Source: Spirogloea muscicola (taxonomy: Eukaryota; Streptophyta; Zygnematophyceae; Spirogloeales; Spirogloeaceae). Taken from it: 13,828 nt of DNA. Shown here in pieces: positions 1 through 7,499 of this stretch (its first letter is position 1; every line of letters begins with the position of its first letter). The notes beneath the pieces are model-generated. The model was not told the DNA's origin. It ran no database searches and worked only from the letters and a program-made list of their open reading frames with translations. Made by a program: the position numbers and the translations under genes. The stretch is taken from positions 8,596 to 22,423 of the forward strand of contig WELB01000166.1 of NCBI GenBank assembly GCA_009602725.1, read 5' to 3'.

Positions 1-1
1 G

Positions 2-86
<85 letters not shown>

Positions 87-104
87 GTGTGTGTGTGTGT
101 GTGT
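1..104. repeat. (GTGC)21 followed by (GT)9 microsatellite
   Basis: Bases 1-84 are 21 perfect GTGC units. After a GC dinucleotide, bases 87-104 are nine GT units. The whole tract alternates purine and pyrimidine. It lies just upstream of the first visible splice acceptor (157-158) of the KDO-8-P synthase gene, so it is intronic, and it probably explains why the contig starts here. Confidence 0.97.
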
Positions 105-158
105 ACCTTCTGTAGGAGGTAATGCTCTGATGTGTTGTTAACAGCCGTTCCTTGACAG

Positions 159-1738
159 GTGATGGCAAATGCGGCCGAGAAAGTCCGCGGGGCTGGCAAC
201 CGCCACGTCATGGTCTGCGAGCGCGGCACCATGTTTGGCTATCGTAAGCTTCCGCATGCTGCGTGCGCTACCTCTTCTACTGCAGTACCTACTAGGCTCA
301 AGTGCGACCTCTGCACAGGAGCACATGTAATCAGCCAGCCATTCAGTCAAGCAACCAACTTCTTTGCCTTACATCTGCTAAGCGTTGGACTCTTGCTCAG
401 ATGACCTGGTCATGGACGCCCGCAACCTCGTCTGGCTTCGGGAAGCCGCCTGCCCTGTGGTAAGCCCGTCAAAGTAGAGACTGCCATTGCTGTGATACCA
501 TCCATGCCCATGGTACATAACTTTTGTTGGCATGGCAGAGCTGACGTTACCGGCCTTCTCACGGTGGCCTACAAACAGGTCGCTGACATCACCCATGCTC
601 TCCAGCAGCCTGCAGCTCAAAAGGTTCGTGAATGAGCTATTACCTCTCCACAACCACTGGAGTTATGAAAGCAATAAGCAGCTTGATATTGCTCAATGAT
701 GATAGGGATCTTGGAGGAACGTCTTTGTTGTTCTTGGCCATGCTCAAATCAAGCTGTGCATCAACACAGCAGGATATGGGGATCAGTGCCCATTGGCACT
801 CACTCCCCCATACATGGTCCGGTTGTGCACCCTGTGCTGCTGTGTGTGGCCTGATCTCTGATCAGTCAGGTCGCCTGCTGCTAATTGGTATCATGCCGTT
901 GCAATCTTGGAGCAGCTACCGGATGGCAGGATTGCTAGCGGAGGCCTGAGGGACCTCGTGCCAACTATCGCCCGGGCATGCGTAGCCGTCGGTGTAGATG
1001 GCCTCTTTCTCGAGGTAAGGCCCCCATTCTGCTCACAAGCGAGCGACACAGTGCACCAGTGCAGATCAGCCCTTGTTGATGCACTGGCATGCTTTCATTT
1101 GCAATGCTTATTGCTGCAAAGCTTTAGAGACACCTTGTGCCATGCTCGCAGGTGCATGATGATCCTGACAGCGCCCCAGTGGATGGACCAACACAATGGG
1201 TATGTTAGCACTTGCTCTGAAGCAAGTTACATCCTGACGCTCCTGCCAAGATTCCATAATGAGGCTGGATGTTAGCCCGGCTCTTCACTACACCTGCGTT
1301 TTTCATTTCTCGCTTCTCTGCAGCTGTCCTATCAAGGGCGTGAGCTTGCGAGCTGCATTTACGCAACTAGGCCTCTGGCTACTCTACTGCCAAGTAGCAC
1401 TTTATCCTTCACTACTGTCTCATATCCATGTTCGAACATATTCTCACAGCCTCTGCTTGTCATCTGCAGCCCATTGAGAAAATGCAGCCACTTCTTGAAG
1501 AGCTAATGGCCATAGCTGTAAGTTGGATAGAGTTGGAGCCACTTGACTTTTCGAATAACATCATGCCTAGTGTGTAGTCTTCTAGGCTTCTGCTGCTGCA
1601 CCATAAGTACGCTGATCAGGCATCCCCTAAAGTAGTGCGGCCGGGCAGCTAAAAACATAAACAGATGGTTGTGGTGTTATGCAGAGAGTCAGCAAGGGCA
1701 GGCGCATGCTGGATGACAGCAGGCTGTCAGGTGGCTGA
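159..1738 (+). CDS. KDSA: 2-dehydro-3-deoxyphosphooctonate aldolase (KDO-8-phosphate synthase), 3' part, seven exons
   Basis: This enzyme condenses phosphoenolpyruvate with arabinose 5-phosphate to KDO 8-phosphate, the precursor of the acidic sugar KDO of plant and algal cell walls. Exons by my reading are 159-243, 401-459, 579-623, 916-1014, 1152-1199, 1470-1517 and 1685-1738 (TGA at 1736-1738). They give 145 residues, roughly the C-terminal half of a family of about 280-290 aa. Motifs in order are NRHVMVCERGTMFGY, DLVMDARNLVWL, VADITHALQQPAAQK, IASGGLRDLVPTIARA, FLEVHDDPDSAPVDGP, and a basic tail ending SRLSGG. The His of DITHALQ, the Glu of FLEVHDDP and the Asp of PVDGP match the metal and active-site positions of bacterial KdsA. 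The Tyr-His junction is split (C|AT, phase 1); all later introns are phase 0. Donors are canonical except GTTCGT at 624. The N-terminal exons lie left of the window, so the gene is partial by truncation, not broken. It converges on the PORR gene. The family call is firm; exact borders are inferred. Confidence 0.93.
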
Positions 1739-2285
1739 CAGCGACCTGAAATCTAGGAGCCTTGTTGGCCATAACAGGCACGATGATGTTGACAATCCTA
1801 CCTTGAAGATGGCCCACAGCAGCTGTAATATTACAGCTTAGTCTAATACTGGACGAGCAAGGCCAAAAAGCTTGACAGTCCCATATGGCTCATCCTGTGG
1901 GCTGCAACCTTTGGCACAACTGCCAGCAATTTTGCTACTTCTCGAACGTTGTTACCTCTGTGCCAAGCTGCACAGGAGCACGACTGTGGCATTGCGCGAC
2001 TTTGATGCCACAGGATGCTAATCAGTATTTCAAGCTGGAGGCCCTTGAGATTCTTTGGCTGCCCAGCCTTAGCCTGTCATTGAGATATCCTTGGTTGGGT
2101 CACGTTCAAGCCCGAGTTTGGCGATGCATACCCACAATAATTCATATTCAGCCTACAGCGAGTGTAAGCCTCATATATGATCAAGCGAGTGGTTAGTGCA
2201 TATTATCTCGATTATTGAGAGTGCTCCGACACTAGCGCAGGCAATTGTCAGCTAAAGTTGTGGTGCATGCAGGCTCTCAGCTTCA
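1739..2285. other. Convergent 3' intergenic region (both 3' UTRs)
   Basis: This is the stretch between the KDO-8-P synthase stop and the PORR stop on the opposite strand. I see no convincing coding exon; a 103-codon plus-strand frame at 1885-2196 has no recognisable motif. It should hold both 3' UTRs and contains the TGTAA palindrome listed separately. A second plus-strand TGTAA lies at 2163-2167. Confidence 0.7.
1821..1838. terminator. 18-base perfect palindrome with TGTAA on both strands (candidate bidirectional poly(A) signal)
   Basis: The sequence AGCTGTAATATTACAGCT is its own reverse complement. It presents TGTAA on the plus strand 86 bases after the KDO-8-P synthase stop, and TGTAA on the minus strand about 450 bases after the PORR stop. 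TGTAA is the established polyadenylation motif of chlorophyte algae. That one palindrome serves both genes is inference. Confidence 0.5.
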
Positions 2286-5200
2286 CTACCACCGCTCTTT
2301 TGGAGAGCCCCTGTCGTTCTTCTCCAACACAGTGACCACCTTCGCCCTGCCCGCCAGAATCCTTGGGATCTGAACGGGGGACGCTTGTGACTTGGCCACG
2401 CTTGGCACTAGCTCGGCGTCACCACGTTCAGAGGTTTCCCTCTGCCCTATCGGAGCTCTGCTGAGTCGCATGGCTGTTGACAAGGTGTCATCGGCATCAT
2501 CTTTATGCTCCGAGTCGTCTGCTGCTCCGTCGGCCTCACCCCACCCTTCATCTGCTGCCGTCAGGGCGTTCAGCCTCTGGCTCTGGAATGCAGCCAACGA
2601 CCACGTCTGAGACTCATGTAGTTTCTTAGTTTTTTCTAGTTTCTTCTGACATCTCTTCTAGTACTAGTCTGATTGTCGTCCTAGAGATTCACATTCCAAT
2701 CATGGCGTGACTGTAGAGGTCTTAGTGGCCAACAATTTTCCAAGCCTCTTCAACACAGCAATGTGAATGACGCTCAAAAGATACGTTCGACGTACTGAGT
2801 CTTTTGGGAAGTCTGTGCAATTTGACAAAGTTTACCTGCTGAGCAGCATACACCAGACGGCGGAGCTCCTCCATGGCCAGTGTGATTGGATCTTTCTCCT
2901 CGTCCTTGAGGAATGTGCCATTGTAGGCGTCCCGCAAGAACACGGAGTCCCGTGTGCCCTTCTCCGAGACGTAGAAGAGGTCAGGGTGCCTGATGAGGAG
3001 ACTCCTGATCCTCTGTGCCACAGAGTGACGGAAGACAAGGGTTGTCAATGACAAGCAAACATGTTACCGCAGAGCTATAATTAATCTGATGGGATACGAA
3101 GAAAACGTTATGCTGCCAATGACTTTAATCATGATCATGTCTATAAAATTTGGAGCGGCTATGTCGAGGATATCATCAAGCTAGCACCCAGATTAAGGCC
3201 ACAATTGCTCATGCACCACCTGCGTGAGCTTGAAGTCCTTGCGGAAGTGCGTGAGGTGGTCCACAAGTAGCCTCTTCTCCAGCGTCAAAGAAAGCATCTC
3301 ATAGATGACCGCCACGTTGTGCTTCTCGGCCTCGGGCGACGTTGGGTCCAGGTGGTGTGATGCATCTGAGTACGGCGAGACAAAGGGGACCTCTGCAAAG
3401 CGCTGCAAGCTGTCCCGGTCCTTCCGCTTCAGCTGCAGTCCTTTCGGCAGCTGCAGGCTCTTGGGGCCTGGAGAAGCACTCAAAGCACAGTAAGCAACAG
3501 GAGGTGATGCAGACAGCCCTCGACTTGCCCAGTCTCAGAAAGATCACCATGTTGACAAGGTGGGCATCACTGTCCCGTTGCAAAATGGGCGGGGCGCCGT
3601 TGCTGGTGTCTTGTCAGTCCAGTCACAAACTTGACAGGTTGGTCTCAAAGGCAACGAGCGAGTCAATGTGATGCAGAAGCTTGCTGCATGACACCAATGC
3701 TTGAGGCTATTGGACTATCAGCCTTAAAAAGCATGATGACAAGAGCAAGTTCAATGTGGTTTAAGGTCCAAGCTCTGGTTTCATCTGACATTAAAACCCA
3801 TAGCCTAGGCCCCAACATCCTAGAGACAGAGAGTGCTAAGGTGATGCAAGATCTCCGGACCTGGAAAGCCCATGGCCAGGGCCTCCTCCTGCTGTCGTGC
3901 CTCGGCCTCCCGACTCCTGCTCTGCCTGGCCTCCCAGAAGGTCACCGCCAGGCGGTCGTCCCACTTCCGGAGCTCCAGTGCCGGCCCGTCCAGTGTGTCG
4001 ACAACCCCGAAGTATTCCGGGTGCTGGTGGACCATCTCTATTCGGAAGTCCTCGGAGAGGCCCAGGTCGCGCCGCAGGTGCGTCAAGTGTCCCACCAGTA
4101 TCCACTTCTCCACAGACATCATGAGCAGCTTCCTGACCTGGCTGCGTCCACGTTCAGTCAGTTCAGGGTGCATGCACGCATCAGAGTCTGTGGCAGACTC
4201 AGGAGTCTCCTTTTGGCTCAAGATTACGACAAATTCACTGGCATATTCCGTTCTCAAGTAAGGCACTTGCTATCTGCATAATTGCATATCTGCATTGCAA
4301 GTTAAAGCTGGACCTCCTTCAGAGCAAAGGCTCAACAGAGTTGAGGTGCATAGATTCTAGCGGCGCTGCGCACAATGATTTTAAGCACTGGATGTTGAGG
4401 ATATGGCTTACGGTGAAGGACTTCAGAATCAGACTTTTGGCACTCACAGGAGCATGAGAGAAGAAGAACTTGCAGAATGGCCAAGCCGAGAAGTGCCATT
4501 GGAGAGCAAATGAGCCGCTGAATGGACTGACTACGAGCCTTATTCGACGGGCCGCTCACCTTGTCCACGAGCAGGCTGGTCATGTCACGCTTGATTGCCT
4601 GCTCGCGCTGGTACAGCACCTCGGCCTCGTGCGAAAGCGTGAACCACACATAACCGTGGGACTCGTCCACAACCTCAAACACCGCTGGAAATTTGCGCAT
4701 CAGCGCAATACACCGCCGCTTGCCAGAGAGCCCCAAGTGCCTGTTGGGACTCAGGAGTTGGGCTTTGAGTGACTGAGCTACTGCAGAAGTGAGAGTGGCG
4801 TAGTGCTCGTACTTTGACAGTGAAGCAGCAAGTTGGCCTGGAAAAGAGCCTCATTGCAAGCATTCAATATATGAGCTGCACTTATGACTAAATATTAGTA
4901 TCAAAACTCAACATGCAGTCACTGAGAGCTGCTTGAGAGGTATGCGACGAGGTCAGGCAAGCAGGCTCTGCTGCCGACCTGCGGTGCATGCCGAGGTCGC
5001 GGAGCGTCATGCGGCGCTCGGGCTGCTTGAGCAGCAGCTCCTTGAGTTTCACCACCAGGCGCAGCGGCTTGTCGACCTGCACCACCTGCGCAGCCGCGCC
5101 TCCAGTCCAGTGGATTCCACATCAGATGCAGAGGCTGCAGGCTGCAGCCCATCACCTTCAGACACCAGCAAAGCTGCAGCAATCTGCCAGATCTGGTGCA

Positions 5201-6024
5201 GCTTTCACAGCCAGCTGCTGCTAGCAACTGTGCATGCCCTGCTGTGTTGCAACAGCTGCTCAGTTGTGGGCCACATCACCGGTGGAGGCACTGAGACGGC
5301 AGCCAGCACAACGACATGACAACAAGCTACTGCAATCATGACAAAGTCCTCAAGTCCTGCGCTGAGGGCTCCAGCAGGCTTAGCACGGCAACATGTTGGT
5401 ATTACAATTGCACCTCAGCGAGGAAATCGAGCGAGGCGTTGACAACGTGCGCCTGTGACTGAGCGGCCGCGAGCTGCCCAATGAAAAGTAGATGCCACAA
5501 GGTACTAGCGACTGCGCTTCCATAACCCAAAGCACGGAGACATGAAGCCGTAGGTGAAGTGTGCTTTCTAAATCTATCTTGAAGTCTGCTCCTCCAGGTC
5601 TCTGACCAAATTGCGCAGGTCAGCTGGTTACATAACTTTGGCTTCACGGCTTCAACTTTGACACTAGACATACTTGACAAAGACGCGTGAAGCTTTGTGC
5701 ACCTTGAAGAGAATCGTGAGCACGAGGCCATCAGCCCAAAACCTCGATTGCGTGACCAGGTACTAAACCCTGTGCTAAACCCAGACCCAGATATGTCAGC
5801 AGGGGCTCAGGGGTTCGAACCCCAGCTTAGCGGAAGCTTGGCGGCAGGGGCCTGCCCACCTTGTCGAGCTCGGGGTCCTTGCGGCGCCTGATGACGGCAC
5901 GCGCTGACGACGACCGCCGTGAAGGAAGCCCCGAGGCCCACGCCGCCGCTTTGGGCTGTGCCAGGCTCGCCGCTCGCTGGCCCAGCAGCGCGGAGCTGCC
6001 CCACTGCAGCGCCTTGCTCGCCAT
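2286..6024 (-). CDS. PORR-domain (WTF1-like) organelle RNA-binding protein, seven exons, complete
   Basis: PORR (formerly DUF860) proteins bind organelle RNA; maize WTF1 promotes chloroplast group II intron splicing and others act in mitochondria. Exons read on the minus strand are 6024-5860, 5085-4979, 4740-4560, 4137-3861, 3467-3220, 3012-2836 and about 2606-2286 (TAG), about 491 aa. Residues 1-48 form a transit-peptide-like leader rich in Ala, Ser and Arg, starting MASKALQWGSSALLGQ. The domain follows at about 50-385: RRRKDPELDK joined to VVQVDKPLRLVVKLKELL, RRMTLRDLG, LMRKFPAVFEVVDE, VRKLLMMSVEKW, HPEYFGVVDT, GPALELRKWDDRLAV, VPFVSPYSDA, YEMLSLTLEKR and RHPDLFYVSEKGTRDSVFL. The tail is acidic and low in complexity. 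Intron phases are 0, 2, 0, 1, 0, 0, and each junction restores the family pattern. The least certain borders are the last acceptor (2606, 2582 or 2576 all keep frame) and intron 1, where a possible 39-base in-frame cassette sits at 5452-5414. Chloroplast versus mitochondrial targeting cannot be decided. Confidence 0.9.
5414..5452 (-). other. Possible 39-base cassette exon in intron 1 of the PORR gene
   Basis: On the minus strand this segment is preceded by TCACAG, followed by GTGCAA, and is 13 codons long in phase 0 (AHVVNASLDFLAE). Inclusion would keep the frame. If joined to the downstream acceptor at 5076, it recreates the LD-x5-DK-x-LR spacing that exon 1 already supplies when joined at 5085. 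It may be a real alternative exon or a coincidence; the direct exon 1 to exon 2 join matches the family better. Confidence 0.25.
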
Positions 6025-6294
6025 CGCCGTCGTCAAGGCGGTCTGCTTCTGTGCTCAGGACTCGCCTTTGCAAACCCACATGGCACAGCGACGCCCTGGA
6101 GCCACATACTCTGCAGAGACTCTGCGCTGCCAGTGCCACCGCTGCAACAGATTGGCGGCTCACAGCAGCTTCACTGCCTCTGAGCCGGGCAATGGTGGTA
6201 GAAGCTCGGCTGCAGGCAGCTCGGGCGCAGGCGGAACTCAGCTTGCGGCGCACTGCGGGCTGTACGTCTGAATGAATCTCTGCCTCGACAGCCC
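6025..6294 (-). promoter_or_regulatory. 5' flank and probable promoter/5' UTR of the PORR gene
   Basis: These are about 270 GC-rich bases between the PORR start codon and the truncated retroelement tail. Long frames exist on both strands but none shows a family motif, so they are taken as composition artefacts. No TATA-like element is obvious. The short distance means that promoter function must lie here or extend into the retroelement. Confidence 0.4.
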
Positions 6295-6498
6295 TTTCTG
6301 TGCCGGGAGAGCCCTCGCTGCTGCCTCTGGCTCTGTCCAGGGGACCCACTTCCAGGACCCTAGCCTCTCTGATTTGCGGCTGCTTAGCAGGGGTTACTGA
6401 GTAATTTGTAGCTGCTTTCTTTCTTTGTGTGCTTTGGTTTCTTAGCGCTTCCTCTGGCTTCCTCTGGCCCCCTTCTCGTTCTTTGTTCATTCTTTTTT

Positions 6499-6517
6499 GG
6501 GCTGGCTTGTCCAGCCC
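6499..6517 (+). repeat. GGGCTGG/CCAGCCC stem-loop in the copy A 3' UTR
   Basis: This is a perfect 7-base-pair stem with the 5-base loop CTTGT. The same stem with the loop CTTTT occurs in copy B (12038-12056, minus strand). Looser versions recur through 9947-11797. Confidence 0.8.
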
Positions 6518-6524
6518 CTATCCT

Positions 6525-6634
6525 CAATGGGCGAGCCCTTTCTTCTTTCTTTCTGTTAGGTGGTGAAAGCTACAGCGTCCAAGGCACCCCGTGGCGCAAC
6601 TCCTATTGTTTAAAGAGGAGGGGCTCGCCCATTG
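6525..6634. repeat. 14-base perfect inverted repeat flanking the end of copy A
   Basis: CAATGGGCGAGCCC at 6525-6538 is the exact reverse complement of 6621-6634, with 82 bases between them. Copy B has one such motif (about 12017-12030) but no matching second arm, so the inverted partner is specific to copy A. Confidence 0.8.
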
Positions 6635-6640
6635 ATTAGA

Positions 6641-7499
6641 ACCCCCTCGAGTTTGTATCAGTACAATATCTTCGTTCGTGCCATGCATTGCACGTTGCAA
6701 ACCATTCGACCAACCAGCGCTGCTACCACAAGAGTGCTCAGATAGTGCCCTTGAGAGAGGGACTCTGCCAGTACTGGTGATGGCTGTGATTGGCCAGCCC
6801 AGATGAACAAAGTTCAGAGGTGCCCTTCGTGTTGGAGCATCTATTCATCACCGCGCCGCCAAGAGGGGAGCTCGGCTGCTCCTATCCTTGCCTCCCTCGG
6901 AAATCACTGGGCAGAGCAACCCGTCTGGGAAAGCAACACCGGCAGCTCTAGCGCGAGATGTGGACATCTCAGCATCCACACTGCAGACAACCACACATGA
7001 GAGGGGTACACACCTACAGCCTCTCTGGGCGAGCAACCTTGCAGTGGGCAGCAAGGAAGCCAGGCCGCCGCTGAGCAACCACAAGCATGGAGACTGCTAG
7101 CGGCCAGAACGCTGTGGCTTGCGCATCATTCCAAGCACTCTTGGAAGCCGCTTGATGTTGCTTGAGCTGCAGTATCCAGCTTCAGACGACTTCTATGGCC
7201 GGCTCTCTCTGTAAGCAGCATCTCCAACTGACCTCCGCATCCGCAGCCATGGCCCCCTAGCTAAGGGAGACCCGGCGGCACCAAGGACGGGGTGCGCCTG
7301 TCTTGCTTTCCTGGAGGCCCTAGGCGGCTGATCTAAGGGCAAATCAGAACTAAATGTCAAAGCTTACTATTCGGAGCCAAGGTCGGTGTGGTCGTCGAAC
7401 AAGAGAGGTACTAACCTATTCAGCAATTCCCAACAACTCGGGCTTGGGGCCACAGCAACACGACTGGCGCAACTACCGCTTGGCAGGGCAGCAGGGGTT
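6641..7499. other. Intergenic region downstream of HHL1, no recognised gene
   Basis: This lies between the copy A remnant and the HHL1 stop codon. Several short frames overlap at 6800-7100 on both strands but carry no motif I know. The part next to 7499 should be the HHL1 3' UTR. I found no minus-strand TGTAA here (read as TTACA on plus), so the HHL1 poly(A) signal would have to be a variant. Confidence 0.55.

Larger units (their letters stand above)
6295..6640 (+). mobile_element. 5'-truncated non-LTR retroelement tail, copy A
   Basis: The first part encodes the last residues of the element's ORF (AGRALAAASGSVQGTHF through DLRLLSRGY and a TGA at about 6400). This is nearly the same as the end of copy B on the opposite strand at 12133 onward. 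The 3' UTR that follows (TTTTTTGGGCTGG..., then CCTATCCTCAATGGGCGAGCCC) also matches copy B. Everything upstream of the last 35 or so codons is missing, as expected for incomplete target-primed reverse transcription. Ends are approximate, and no poly(A) tail or target-site duplication was identified. Confidence 0.75.

Noticed and set aside
1-104. CRISPR-like or direct-repeat array at the left edge
   Set aside because: It is a simple tetranucleotide and dinucleotide microsatellite without spacers, in a eukaryotic intron.
3631-4281. 216-codon plus-strand frame
   Set aside because: It is antisense to PORR exon 4 and its flanking introns. The minus-strand translation has the clear family motifs.
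5762-5781. Two TAAACCC words resembling plant-type telomere repeats
   Set aside because: There are only two copies, separated by five unrelated bases, so this is not a telomeric tract.
5810-5823. GGGGTTCGAACCCC resembling a tRNA T-arm or pol III B box
   Set aside because: The T-stem does not pair for five bases when TTCGAAC is placed in the loop, no acceptor, D or anticodon stems are found upstream, and no A box is convincing. It may be a B-box relic of a SINE, but that is not supported.
5807-6490. 227-codon minus-strand frame upstream of the PORR gene
   Set aside because: It overlaps PORR exon 1 in another frame and runs antisense through the copy A retroelement. Its content is composition-driven.
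6803-7100. Overlapping short frames downstream of HHL1
   Set aside because: They were considered as a possible retroelement ORF1 fragment, but no diagnostic motif or match to the other copies was seen.
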